The translations under genes and the position numbers were made by a program. From contig JANNSJ010000065.1 of the NCBI GenBank assembly GCA_031402435.1, forward strand, positions 1 to 64,000: a DNA stretch of 64,000 nucleotides, in the 5' to 3' direction. How positions within the stretch are numbered: the stretch's first letter is position 1; every line of letters begins with the position of its first letter. Shown here one piece after another: positions 43,471-52,746 of the stretch. This stretch comes from UBA11986 sp031402435. GTDB lineage: Bacteria; Bacteroidota; Ignavibacteria; UBA10030; UBA6906. The notes under the pieces are model-generated. The model worked only from the letters and a program-made list of their open reading frames with translations, had not been told where the DNA came from and ran no database searches.

Positions 43471-44212
43471 GGTAACTGTGAAGGCAAGGGTTCAGCAGAT
43501 TTTTATTACGGGTGAGTCACCGCTCGTTGAAGAGTACAGTGCGCTGTGTGTGAGTAAACGACACACCGTTGTTGTCCGGTTCAACCCTGGCATGAATTCG
43601 GGGATTCCCAAAGGAGTGAAGAAGGCAACAACGCCCCCAAAGTCCACCACGTTTGCGCTGGAACTGACCAACACGTCTGTCGAAATCAAGAAGAAGAACC
43701 TTGTGTTGTTTGACCGGACACTCGATAAGAACATTCCTATCATTTCATCATCCGTCACTGTTACTGTGGCCGAGCAATCCGGTTGGATCAAAAACTCCCG
43801 GCGATTGATCGGTATTGGCGCCTTGCCGTCACTTCTTGAAGGTACACTCATTGAACTGGCGCCTTCGAACGAAACCAATGAGCAGACAGTTGCCCGGGCA
43901 AAAGAGTTTGCAGCATCACTTGGAAAAGAATCGGCGATCGTGCGTGACAGTATCGGACTCGTCATGCCGCGGATTCTCTGTATGCTCGTCAACGAGTCGT
44001 ACTTCGCCATGATGGAGGGCGTTGCTGCGGGAGTCGACATTGACACAGCGATGAAGCTGGGCACGAACTATCCAGCCGGGCCGGTTGAACGCGGCGAACA
44101 GATCGGTATACAACATGTTCACGCTGTTCTTTCATCGCTCTACAAGCATTTTGGTGAGGATCGCTACCGCATTGCTCCGCTGCTGCAACAGGCCGCACTC
44201 AAAGCAAGATGA
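43463..44212 (+). CDS. 3-hydroxyacyl-CoA dehydrogenase-like protein with degraded NAD-binding motif
   Basis: 249 residues from the ATG at 43463, overlapping the preceding dehydrogenase gene by 8 bases. The N-terminal part reads VQQIFITGESPLVEEYSALC, where a GxGxxG dinucleotide motif is expected but missing. The C-terminal 3HCDH domain is recognisable (RDSIGLVMPRILCMLVNESY, NYPAGPVERGEQIGIQHVH). It therefore seems catalytically dead or altered on the NAD side and may pair with the active neighbour or have a binding role. It could also be a slowly decaying duplicate, but the frame is intact and long. Confidence 0.8.
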   Translation: MSRVTVKARVQQIFITGESPLVEEYSALCVSKRHTVVVRFNPGMNSGIPKGVKKATTPPKSTTFALELTNTSVEIKKKNLVLFDRTLDKNIPIISSSVTVTVAEQSGWIKNSRRLIGIGALPSLLEGTLIELAPSNETNEQTVARAKEFAASLGKESAIVRDSIGLVMPRILCMLVNESYFAMMEGVAAGVDIDTAMKLGTNYPAGPVERGEQIGIQHVHAVLSSLYKHFGEDRYRIAPLLQQAALKAR

Positions 44213-44218
44213 AACCGG

Positions 44219-44247
44219 TTGCAACATCGGGAATAATCCTCTATCTT
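44219..44247 (+). promoter_or_regulatory. Putative sigma70-like promoter for the DUF1573 gene
   Basis: TTGCAA at 44219-44224 and TATCTT at 44242-44247, separated by 17 bases, lie 30 bases before the ATG at 44277. The match to a housekeeping promoter is reasonable, but Bacteroidota-type promoters differ, so confidence is modest. Confidence 0.35.
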
Positions 44248-44276
44248 ATTGAAAGACATTATTGCGGGGAAAAATT

Positions 44277-44972
44277 ATGAAGAAGATTTTGGTTTTGTCG
44301 CTGGCGTTGTTCATTGTTGCATTCAGCGGTGTCGCACAACCCAAACTGAAGGTGCTTGAAGGGGAAAAGTTCGACCTCGGCAAGATTGACAAGGGTGTGG
44401 TGAAGACAAAACAATTAACATTGAAGAATGTCGGCACCGACACGCTCAAACTTGGAAACGTTGAGGTCTCATGCGGCTGCACGGGGACGGTCGTCTCGAA
44501 CAAGACGCTCAGATCCGGTGACACAACGTCCCTGCTTATCACGTTCAATTCCAGAAATTTCTCCGGCCCCGTCCACAAGAGTCTGACAATCAACTCCAAC
44601 TCTGCAGATGCTCCCCGAACGCTGATAGAGTTCACCGCAACAGTTATCGAGGACCTCGTATTCTCACCGGTACAGTTCTATTTTAAGGACGCTCAAGTTG
44701 GCCGCAAGGCCACTGCTGTTGTCACGGCGAAGAACACCGGTTCCAAGGAGTTCACGATCACCGGCTTCCGGACGCAACTCGATGGCTTCGAAATCAAATA
44801 TTCCCCAAAACCGATTGCACCCGGCGAGACAATGGAAATCACTGCTGAGTATACTCCCAAGAAGGCTCTGCCTGCGCTCAGTGATGGTGTTTTTGTCAAG
44901 ACCTCCAGTTCGGCACAGGCCGAGGTGTACATCTACATCTTCGGGAATGTGAAAGAGTTCAAGTTCGAGTAG
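44277..44972 (+). CDS. DUF1573 exported protein
   Basis: 231 residues from the ATG at 44277 with GGGGA upstream. Signal peptide ends about residue 20 (FSGVAQ). Two immunoglobulin-like DUF1573 units follow. In the first, FDLGKIDKGVVKTKQLTLKN and EVSCGCTGTVVS carry the family's characteristic cysteine pair; the second (about 130-225) has the ASPM/SPD-2/Hydin-like pattern TAKNTGSKEFTITGFRTQLD. The family is frequent in Bacteroidota periplasm and surface proteins, with no proved function. It probably has its own promoter and is separate from the acyl-CoA genes. Confidence 0.88.
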   Translation: MKKILVLSLALFIVAFSGVAQPKLKVLEGEKFDLGKIDKGVVKTKQLTLKNVGTDTLKLGNVEVSCGCTGTVVSNKTLRSGDTTSLLITFNSRNFSGPVHKSLTINSNSADAPRTLIEFTATVIEDLVFSPVQFYFKDAQVGRKATAVVTAKNTGSKEFTITGFRTQLDGFEIKYSPKPIAPGETMEITAEYTPKKALPALSDGVFVKTSSSAQAEVYIYIFGNVKEFKFE

Positions 44973-45121
44973 TGCCTTTTCAAAAGTGTAGAGCAGAGTA
45001 CCTGTTTCTTTGCTCTGCAATCGTTGCTCATCACTCCCGCCTTTCAACTCTCTTTGCCAAGTAGTATATTATTCCGGTCTGTTCTCTCATACTTCTCTTC
45101 CACTGTTTGTTACGAAACATT

Positions 45122-46327
45122 ATGGACCACCAACGCGAAGCTGTGATCGTTCAGGCGCTCAGAACGCCCATTGGCAAGTACGGCGGTGTACTGCGCGACG
45201 TCCGACCGGATGATCTTGGAGCCCTTATCATCAAAGCGATTGTTGAGAAGGCGGGAGTCGATCCATCCGTGATTGACGACGTAATGTGGGGATGCGCGAA
45301 CCAGGCGGGTGAAGACAATCGCAACGTCGGACGAATGAGCGCGTTGCTTGCAGGGTTGCCGCAAAGCGTTCCGGCGAACACCATCAACAGACTGTGCGGA
45401 TCGAGTCTTGATGCAATCATCCAGGCGGCACGGGCGATTTGGTCCGGTGATGCTGATGTGATTGTTGCGGGAGGAGTTGAGAGCATGAGCCGCGCGCCAT
45501 ACTCTGTGGCGAAGAATCAAAGCGGCTCGTTCGGCAACGTGACTGCATTCGACACAGTGCTGGGATGGAGATATCCAAACCCAAAGATGGAGAAGTTGTT
45601 CCCGCTCGAAAGTATGGGGGAGACTGCAGAGAACGTTGCAGAGAAATACAAAATTGGCCGCACTGAACAGGATGAGTTTGCGCTTGCAAGTCACCAGAAA
45701 GCAGTCGCTGCACAGACTGCTGGGAGATTTTCTGGCGAGATCGTTCCTGTACAGATCTCCGGGAAGAAAAGCCAGGTCACGACTATCAATACCGATGAAG
45801 GCCCACGCGCTGATACGACGCTTGCAAGACTCGGTGAACTGCAGCCTACCTTCCGCAAGGGAGGCTCGGTCACCCCGGGAAATTCTTCTTCGCTCAATGA
45901 CGGAGCGGCTGCGCTTCTTGTCATGAGGAGCGAGAAAGCACAACAACTCGGACTGAAACCCATAGCGCGCATCGTTTCAACGGGCATTGCGGGCGTCGAT
46001 CCACGATTCATGGGAATTGGCCCGGTGCCGGCGTCGCAGAAAGCGCTTTCCAAAGCGGGGCTGACAATCAAGGACATGGATGTGATCGAGTTGAACGAAG
46101 CTTTTGCAGCGCAGTCTATCGCCGTTGTGCGGGATTTGCAGATACCGTTGGAGAAGCTCAATCCCAATGGTGGCGCAATTGCGCTTGGCCACCCGCTCGG
46201 CTGCAGTGGCGCCCGCATTACGACAACGCTTCTTCACGAAATGCGCCGCAGCAATGCCCGGTACGGACTTGCTACAATGTGCATCGGTGTTGGACAGGGG
46301 GTGGCCGTGGTTGTGGAAATTCTTTAG
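45122..46327 (+). CDS. Acetyl-CoA acyltransferase (thiolase)
   Basis: 401 residues from the ATG at 45122; five upstream in-frame codons are not used. Thiolase signatures are complete: the acylated Cys in INRLCGSSLDAIIQAA, the His-containing NPNGGAIALGHPLGCSGARI, and the second catalytic Cys in MCIGVGQGVAVVVE. AVIVQALRTPIGKYGG and VIVAGGVESMSRAPY are also typical. It cleaves 3-oxoacyl-CoA to acetyl-CoA plus shortened acyl-CoA, or the 3-oxoadipyl-CoA step in phenylacetate degradation. It completes the set of dehydrogenase, isomerase and hydratase genes encoded just before it. Confidence 0.95.
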   Translation: MDHQREAVIVQALRTPIGKYGGVLRDVRPDDLGALIIKAIVEKAGVDPSVIDDVMWGCANQAGEDNRNVGRMSALLAGLPQSVPANTINRLCGSSLDAIIQAARAIWSGDADVIVAGGVESMSRAPYSVAKNQSGSFGNVTAFDTVLGWRYPNPKMEKLFPLESMGETAENVAEKYKIGRTEQDEFALASHQKAVAAQTAGRFSGEIVPVQISGKKSQVTTINTDEGPRADTTLARLGELQPTFRKGGSVTPGNSSSLNDGAAALLVMRSEKAQQLGLKPIARIVSTGIAGVDPRFMGIGPVPASQKALSKAGLTIKDMDVIELNEAFAAQSIAVVRDLQIPLEKLNPNGGAIALGHPLGCSGARITTTLLHEMRRSNARYGLATMCIGVGQGVAVVVEIL

Positions 46328-46351
46328 AAACAAAGTTTCGTGGCTCTCCCT

Positions 46352-46379
46352 TTGTCACGAATTCGTAACCTACTATTTC
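46352..46379 (+). promoter_or_regulatory. Putative promoter for the sortilin-like gene
   Basis: TTGTCA (46352-46357) and TATTTC (46374-46379) with 16 bases between, 22 bases before the ATG at 46402. A short palindrome ACGAATTCGT lies in the spacer and might be an operator. Confidence 0.3.
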
Positions 46380-46401
46380 ATTGACATAACCGGAGCAACG
46401 T

Positions 46402-49400
46402 ATGAGATCCCTTTCATCGCTCATTTTCTGCACCATCCTCATTGCGCACTGTTCGAGCTGGGCTCAAACCAAACCTGACGAGAGCAAGCCCAAAGATCCA
46501 TTCTCAACAGAAACATTCAATGGCCTCAAGTTCCGGTCGATTGGTCCCGCCCTGACCTCCGGACGCGTAATCGATGTTGCCGTCAATCCCAATAACCGAA
46601 GCGAGTACTATGTTGCTGTGGCTTCCGGCGGTGTGTGGAAGACGATTAATGCCGGGACAACATGGATTCCGATCTTCGACAGCGAGGGATCATACTCCAT
46701 CGGGTGCATCTCCATGGATCCGAACAACGCATCGGTGTTGTGGGTGGGAAGCGGTGAGAATAACAGTCAGCGAAGCGTATCGTATGGAGACGGTGTCTAT
46801 CGCTCGGAAGACGGCGGCAAGAGTTGGGAAATTATGGGACTGAAATCCTCTGAACACATCGGGAAGATACTCATCGATCCACGCAGCTCCAGCGTTGTGT
46901 ACGTTGCGGCCCAGGGTCCGCTCTGGGGTCCAGGAGGAGATCGCGGTTTGTACAAAACCACAGATGCAGGAAAAACATGGAACGCGGTTCTAAAGATCAG
47001 CGAGCACACGGGCGTCAGCGACGTCGTGATGGATCCGAGAAATCCCGATGTCCTCTATGCTTCGTCATACCAGCGACGGCGACATGTGTGGACACTCATC
47101 AACGGCGGCCCGGAATCTGCAATCCACAAATCCACTGATGGTGGGACAACGTGGAAGAAACTCAAAGGGGGACTCCCGACTGATGATATTGGCCGCATCG
47201 GCCTTGCAATCTCATCCATTGATCCTGACATGCTATTTGCCATCATCGAACTTCCCAACAAGAAGGGGGGATTCTACCGTTCGACGAACCGTGGCGCAAC
47301 ATGGGAGAAGAGAAGTGACTACGCAAGCGCAAGCGCGCAGTACTATAGCGAGATCTTCTGTGACCCCAAAGATATCGACCGCATCTACTCGATGGATGTG
47401 TACTTGAAGGTCACGGATGATGGCGGCAAGACATTCAAGAACCTTGGCGAGAAATCCAAGCACGTGGATAACCATGTTATCTGGGTTGATCCGAACAATA
47501 CCAGCTATTATCTCGTCGGGTGCGATGGCGGATTGTATGAAAGCTTCGACCGCGGCGAGAACTGGTCGTATATGAGCAATCTTTCCGTTACACAATTCTA
47601 TCGTGTGGCTGTTGACAATGCGACGCCGTTCTACAATGTGTACGGAGGAACGCAGGACAACTTCACTCTGGGCGGCCCTTCACGCACTATAAGTGCAACA
47701 GGTATCGAGAATGCTGACTGGATCGTAACGGTTGGGGGTGATGGGTTCGTCACGCGCATCGATCCGGAAGATCCAAATATTATCTATTCCGAATCGCAGC
47801 ACGCCGGTCTTGTCCGGTATGATAAGAAGAGTGGCGAGATCATGGGCATCAGGCCGCAGGAAGCGAAGGGGGAAGCCGCCTACAGATGGAATTGGGACTC
47901 ACCCCTGATTATCAGTCCGCATTTGCATACGCGGTTGTATATCGCGGCGAACATCCTGTTTCGCAGTGATGACCGCGGCAATACATGGAAGAGCGTAAGC
48001 GGCGACCTGACACGGAAGATCGATCGCAACAAACTTCCCGTGATGGGGAAGGTGTGGGGCGTGGATGCCGTTGCGAAGAATGCATCGACGTCATTCTATG
48101 GCAATATCGTTTCGCTCGTCGAGTCCCCGGTCAAGGAAGGGCTGATCTATGCCGGAACGGACGACGGATTGATACAAACAACGGAGGACGGCGGCGCTCA
48201 TTGGAGGGCAACCGAGAAATTTCCGGGTGTGCCTGAGATGTCATACGTGAGCTGCCTTGTTGCCTCTCTTCACGACGCAAACACTATCTATGCTGCGTTC
48301 GATAACCACAAGAGCGCCGACTTCCATCCATACATCCTCAAGAGTGTCGATGCCGGACGGTCGTGGAGTTCTATTAAAGGTACACTGCCTGAGAGAGGTA
48401 CTGTCTATTCGATTGCTGAAGACCAGGTGAACCGTGACTTGTTGTTTGCAGGGACTGAGTTCGGCGTTTTCTTCACCATCGATGGCGGTGCGAAGTGGGT
48501 GCAGTTGAAAAGTGGGCTTCCAACAATTGCCGTGCGTGATATTGCAATCCAGAAGCGCGAGAACGATCTCGTGCTGGGAACATTTGGTCGCGGGTTCTAC
48601 ATCCTTGATGACTACACACCATTGCGGACTCTCAAACCCGCGATGCTTGAAGCGGAGAGCCAGCTCTTTCCGGTGAAGAACGCGCTGATGTACATTGAAT
48701 CCCGGCCATACGGTCTGAAAGGGAAGGGCTTTCTCGGCGAATCATTTTTCACGGCAGAGAACCCACCGTTCGGTGCAACGTTTACCTACTATCTCAAAGA
48801 TGCACTGAAAACGAAGAAGCAACTCCGCCAGGACAAAGAGAAAGAGTTGGTAAAGAAAGGAGAACCCATTCCTTATCCTCCGTTTGAAGACCTTCGTGTG
48901 GAGGATGAAGAGGAGAAGCCATCAATCATCCTTACCGTGACCGATGAATCGGGCAACATTGTTCGCAGGATTGCCGGGCCGATCACGAAAGGAACGAACC
49001 GTATTGCATGGGATCTCCGGTACTCGCCGTTGACGCCGGTGAAGGAAAAGGAAGACGAGCCTGACCTGTTTACCGACACAGACCAATCGCCTCTCGCAAT
49101 GCCGGGAAAGTACACCGTTTCTCTCGCGAAAAAAGTCAATGGGGTTGTCACTGACTTGAGCGCCCCCCAAACGTTTACCGCTTCGGTTCTTGGGATAGCT
49201 TCGTTGCCCGCGCAGGATCGCAACGCGCTGCTTGCATTCCAACGCAGGGTTGCGGAATTGCAGCGTGCAGTCCTCGGAGCTTCCGAAGCAGTCGATGAAG
49301 TGAAGAGTCGGCTGGGCCTGATCAAGAAAGCGTTGAATCAAACATTGGCATCAACTGCGCAGATTCGTTCAAACGTTGATGCGGTGGAAGGAAATGTAAA

Positions 49401-49689
49401 CGGGATTGTTCGCGCATTGCGCGGCGACCGGACGGTAAGGTCAAGGAACGCGCCTGCACCGCCGTCAATTATCGAGCGAGTCAACGGCATTGTTGATGAT
49501 CAGTGGATGTCCACAGGCGCGCCGACGCAGACTCAAATCGACGCGTACAATATTGCCGGAGATGAATTTGCTCCGCTTCTTGCCCAGCTCCGCACATTGG
49601 TGCAGGTCGATCTCAAGAACATTGAGACGGCAATGGAAGGTTTGGGAGCGCCATGGACACCGGGCCGTTTGCCGGAATGGAAGAAGTAA
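46402..49689 (+). CDS. Sortilin/VPS10-like beta-propeller exported protein
   Basis: 1095 residues with GGAG before the ATG. A signal peptide ends near SSWAQ (residue 22). The N-terminal part is a large sortilin-type propeller with Asp-box repeats (GVWKTINAGTTWIPI, GVYRSEDGGKSWEIM, GLYKTTDAGKTWNAV, AIHKSTDGGTTWKKL, GLIQTTEDGGAHWRA), together with the conserved GPALTSGRVIDVAVNP. The last 350 residues are an unassigned region with charged coil-like stretches, and no T9SS domain is seen. This family is often auto-named glycosyl hydrolase, but no active-site residues support that. It is followed by the predicted peptidase gene at 49776. Confidence 0.88.
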   Translation: MRSLSSLIFCTILIAHCSSWAQTKPDESKPKDPFSTETFNGLKFRSIGPALTSGRVIDVAVNPNNRSEYYVAVASGGVWKTINAGTTWIPIFDSEGSYSIGCISMDPNNASVLWVGSGENNSQRSVSYGDGVYRSEDGGKSWEIMGLKSSEHIGKILIDPRSSSVVYVAAQGPLWGPGGDRGLYKTTDAGKTWNAVLKISEHTGVSDVVMDPRNPDVLYASSYQRRRHVWTLINGGPESAIHKSTDGGTTWKKLKGGLPTDDIGRIGLAISSIDPDMLFAIIELPNKKGGFYRSTNRGATWEKRSDYASASAQYYSEIFCDPKDIDRIYSMDVYLKVTDDGGKTFKNLGEKSKHVDNHVIWVDPNNTSYYLVGCDGGLYESFDRGENWSYMSNLSVTQFYRVAVDNATPFYNVYGGTQDNFTLGGPSRTISATGIENADWIVTVGGDGFVTRIDPEDPNIIYSESQHAGLVRYDKKSGEIMGIRPQEAKGEAAYRWNWDSPLIISPHLHTRLYIAANILFRSDDRGNTWKSVSGDLTRKIDRNKLPVMGKVWGVDAVAKNASTSFYGNIVSLVESPVKEGLIYAGTDDGLIQTTEDGGAHWRATEKFPGVPEMSYVSCLVASLHDANTIYAAFDNHKSADFHPYILKSVDAGRSWSSIKGTLPERGTVYSIAEDQVNRDLLFAGTEFGVFFTIDGGAKWVQLKSGLPTIAVRDIAIQKRENDLVLGTFGRGFYILDDYTPLRTLKPAMLEAESQLFPVKNALMYIESRPYGLKGKGFLGESFFTAENPPFGATFTYYLKDALKTKKQLRQDKEKELVKKGEPIPYPPFEDLRVEDEEEKPSIILTVTDESGNIVRRIAGPITKGTNRIAWDLRYSPLTPVKEKEDEPDLFTDTDQSPLAMPGKYTVSLAKKVNGVVTDLSAPQTFTASVLGIASLPAQDRNALLAFQRRVAELQRAVLGASEAVDEVKSRLGLIKKALNQTLASTAQIRSNVDAVEGNVNGIVRALRGDRTVRSRNAPAPPSIIERVNGIVDDQWMSTGAPTQTQIDAYNIAGDEFAPLLAQLRTLVQVDLKNIETAMEGLGAPWTPGRLPEWKK

Positions 49690-49775
49690 TCCATAGTTGA
49701 GCCTCACTTGCAAAACGAGTATGTTTGGTGCATTTGATTGACTTTTCATCCTAAAGAATTCCAACAGGAGATTGT

Positions 49776-51869
49776 ATGAATACACTGTCGTATCGTTATC
49801 ATTTCATGGTGGTGTGTATGATGCTGTTTGCAGCGATCGCAACACAAGCCCAGTCCGTAGCGCCGGATTGGATGACAAGAATGACGGAGACACTTGAAAC
49901 GGAACTGGTGGCAAAACATGGAGAGGCCCAACGCCCGCGGATCCAGAAGGGTCTTCATCAGATGGCGGATTTCTGGCGTGGCGATGACGGCGACGCCACC
50001 GCGTTCAATGAATTTGTGATGACGAACTTCGCCGGCAACCAGGCAACGCTCGACACCACGTTTGCGCGGTACGAGTACCTGCTGGAGCAACTCGACGGCC
50101 ACCTGAACAAGGTGTCGCTTGAATTCCGTCGTCAATCCGATCTGGACCTTGGCCCGATCCTCCCGTTCGATCAACTCTTCGCTGGGTATGATGTTTCGGC
50201 GCACATCAACGATGACTTCTTCCAGAACAAGATTGCCTTTGTCGTATTGTTGAACTTTCCGCTGACCTCTCTCGATCAACGACTCGCCGAAGGGGACAAG
50301 TGGACTCGCAGGCAGTGGGCGGAAGCGCGGCTAGTACAACGATTCTCCCGCCGTATCCCGGCTGAGGTCAATCTTGCCATCTCCAAGGCCGGAGCCGAAG
50401 CAGACAATTACATTGCTGAGTATAATATCTGGATGCATCATCTTCTGAATGCGAAGGATGAACGACTCTTTCCCGCAAAGCTCAGACTGCTTTCTCATTG
50501 GAACCTCCGCGACGAGATCAAGGCGAACTACAGCCTCAGTGATGCAGTGGTGGGGCTCGAAAAGCAGCGCATGATCCAGAAGGTTATGGAACGCATTGTC
50601 ACACAAACCATCCCCGCGGTTGTCATCAACAATCCCGTAGTGGATTGGAATCCGTACACGAATGAGATAACACCGGCAGGCGTTCAGGACTCCGATACGC
50701 CGGTGCCATCGGGCAAAATCAGTCTTGCTCCTGAAGCGGATACCCGTTATCAGGTTCTTCTGAATACCTTTCTCGCATCGAAGAAAGCGGATCCGTACTC
50801 ACCGACGGCTCCGACACTCATTGCGCGTCGTTTCAATGAGAACCGCGAAATCCCCGAGGCGCGTGTGGAGGCAATGCTCAAGTCTGTTCTCTCCTCGCCG
50901 TTGGTACCCAAAGTTGCGAAGCTGATCGAAGACCGGCTTGGCCGTCCGCTGGAACCATTCGATGTCTGGTACAATGGGTTTAAAGCGCGCGGTGCGTACA
51001 CCGAAGCGAAGTTGGATGCAATCGTCTCAAAGCGTTATCCCACGGGCGCGGCATACAAAGCGGATATGCCCAACCTGCTGACGAAGCTGGGTTTCTCAAA
51101 AGCGAAAGCGAAGTATCTTGCCTCAAATATTGAAGTCGATCCCGCACGCGGTTCCGGACATGCCTGGGGTGCGAGCATGCGCTCTGAGAAGGCGCACCTC
51201 CGTACCCGTGTTGAAAAAGGCGGAATGAACTACAAGGGTTTCAACATTGCGGTCCACGAGATGGGACACAACGTGGAACAGATATTCTCACTCAAAGATA
51301 TTGACCACACGCTGCTCCAGGGAGTTCCTAACACCGCGTTTACAGAAGCCCTGGCATTCGTGTTTCAAGGACACGACCTTGAACTGCTTGGACTGACGAA
51401 GCCCGATCCCAAAACCGACGCGTTGAAAGCGCTCAACGCATTCTGGGCCACGTATGAAATTGCCGGAGTTGCGTTGGTCGATATGGCGGTATGGCACTGG
51501 ATGTATGATCATCCGGCTGCAACGGCTGTGGAATTAAAACAGGCAACGATCAGCATCGCACAGGATATGTGGAACCAGTACTATGCACCTGTGTTCAAGA
51601 CGAAGGATGTCGTCTTGCTTGGCATTTACTCCCATATGATTCACTCCTTCCTGTATCTTCCTGACTATCCCATAGGGCATTTGATTGCCCATCAGATCGA
51701 GGCGCAGATGCAGAAGGCCGGGAACATCGGCCCGGAATTCGAACGCATCACCAAGACGGGAAGTATTGCGCCTGACCTCTGGATGAAGAAAGCAACCGGA
51801 GCGCCTGTCGGTGCAGAAGCACTCCTTGTTGCCGCTGAACGTGCATTGGTTGAATTGACCAAACGGTAA
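49776..51869 (+). CDS. Predicted exported zinc metallopeptidase (HEMGH)
   Basis: 697 residues with a signal peptide ending near ATQAQ (residue 25). The middle contains a zinc motif HEMGHNVEQ (His at about 493 and 497), with the likely third ligand Glu in TEALAFVFQ about 29 residues later, a gluzincin-like spacing comparable to M3-type enzymes. The first 450 residues are helical and include KTRIDERLGRPLEPF-type segments without clear family matches. Two downstream pieces WHWMYDH and YSHMIHSFLYLPDY add histidines. The protein probably hydrolyses peptides in the periplasm or outside the cell. It follows the sortilin-like gene after 86 bases; a joint role is possible. Confidence 0.75.
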   Translation: MNTLSYRYHFMVVCMMLFAAIATQAQSVAPDWMTRMTETLETELVAKHGEAQRPRIQKGLHQMADFWRGDDGDATAFNEFVMTNFAGNQATLDTTFARYEYLLEQLDGHLNKVSLEFRRQSDLDLGPILPFDQLFAGYDVSAHINDDFFQNKIAFVVLLNFPLTSLDQRLAEGDKWTRRQWAEARLVQRFSRRIPAEVNLAISKAGAEADNYIAEYNIWMHHLLNAKDERLFPAKLRLLSHWNLRDEIKANYSLSDAVVGLEKQRMIQKVMERIVTQTIPAVVINNPVVDWNPYTNEITPAGVQDSDTPVPSGKISLAPEADTRYQVLLNTFLASKKADPYSPTAPTLIARRFNENREIPEARVEAMLKSVLSSPLVPKVAKLIEDRLGRPLEPFDVWYNGFKARGAYTEAKLDAIVSKRYPTGAAYKADMPNLLTKLGFSKAKAKYLASNIEVDPARGSGHAWGASMRSEKAHLRTRVEKGGMNYKGFNIAVHEMGHNVEQIFSLKDIDHTLLQGVPNTAFTEALAFVFQGHDLELLGLTKPDPKTDALKALNAFWATYEIAGVALVDMAVWHWMYDHPAATAVELKQATISIAQDMWNQYYAPVFKTKDVVLLGIYSHMIHSFLYLPDYPIGHLIAHQIEAQMQKAGNIGPEFERITKTGSIAPDLWMKKATGAPVGAEALLVAAERALVELTKR

Positions 51870-52010
51870 AGAGAAAGGCTGAAAGGTCAGACTAGGGGCG
51901 ACAATGATGCAAAGTCTATTCCGTTCACGGAGGAACGCCCCATCTTCCTCGTGATCTTCCTGTTGCCTGCAGCCGCGGCGCTCGTTCTCCAACGGAAGTT
52001 CCTGAAATAG
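51870..52010 (+). pseudogene. C-terminal tail of a lost membrane protein
   Basis: Directly after the peptidase stop, and in the same frame, a coding-like stretch ends at the TAG at 52008: NDAKSIPFTEERPI, then a hydrophobic run FLVIFLLPAAAALVLQ and RKFLK. No start codon is apparent. It looks like the last transmembrane segment of a gene whose body was deleted. Confidence 0.5.
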
Positions 52011-52022
52011 GAGTAGGTGTAC

Positions 52023-52608
52023 ATGGGTAAAAGCAGACTCGAAGCGTTCAGTGACGGCGTGCTTGCCATTATCATCACCATTATGGTGCTGGAGTTGAAG
52101 GTGCCTCACGGCGCCGACCCTTGCCTCGTTGCAGCCGTTGATTCCCCTGGCGTTGAGTTACGTGTTGAGCTTCGTGTACCTCGGCATCTACTGGAACAAT
52201 CACCACCATATGCTTCACACATGCCAGCATGTGAGCGGCGCAGTGTTGTGGGCAAATCTCCATTTGTTGTTCTGGCTCTCGTTGTTCCCGTTCGTGACCG
52301 GCTGGATGGGAGAAAACCATTTCGCCACAACGCCGACCGCGCTGTATGGTGTGGTCTTGTTCATGGCGGGAATTGCATACTACATATTGCAGGGTACGAT
52401 CATCAGACAGCAGGGGCACAATTCATTGCTTGCCAAGGCCATTGGCAAGGACAAGAAGGGCAAGCTCTCTCCCATCCTGTACGTCATGGCGATTCTTGCA
52501 ACGTTTGTTGAGCTGTGGATTGCTCATGCCATTTACGTTGCCGTGGCGCTCATGTGGCTGATACCAGACCGTCGCATCGAGCGGGCGATGGGGACGCGGG
52601 GGACGTGA
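52023..52608 (+). pseudogene. TMEM175-type (DUF1211) channel gene with frameshift
   Basis: The ATG at 52023 has GGAG upstream and starts GKSRLEAFSDGVLAIIITI, the FSD motif region of prokaryotic TMEM175 K+ channel relatives. After PHGAD the frame is lost; the other frame continues LASLQPLIPLALSYVLSFVY, GIYWNNHHHMLH and four further hydrophobic segments to 52608. One C too many in the CCC at 52118-52120 explains the break, so removing one base restores a full six-TM protein of about 194 residues. It could be a real pseudogene or a sequencing error. Confidence 0.8.
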
Positions 52609-52675
52609 TCATATGCTCATGTGCTTGATAGTGGCCATGGGGAGGTGTATATTCCTGCAATCATCCACTGCAAGA

Positions 52676-52731
52676 AACAACGACATAATGTCGCCTATCC
52701 GACCATAGCGGGCGGAACAACGACATTAATG
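52676..52731. repeat. Direct repeat with internal near-palindrome
   Basis: AACAACGACATAATG (52676-52690) is repeated as AACAACGACATTAATG (52716-52731). The first copy extends into CGACATAATGTCG, a near-perfect palindrome. No mobile element is recognised around them. Confidence 0.45.
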
Positions 52732-52746
52732 GCGTGAAGCCAGTAG

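Noticed and set aside
13988..46327. Complete phenylacetate degradation pathway
   Set aside because: Only lower-pathway-like genes (PaaF/G/H/J-like) are present; ligase, epoxidase subunits and ring-opening enzyme are not in the window.
46402..49689. Glycosyl hydrolase activity of the sortilin-like protein
   Set aside because: Propeller repeats with Asp boxes alone do not show a catalytic site; the auto-name is not supported.
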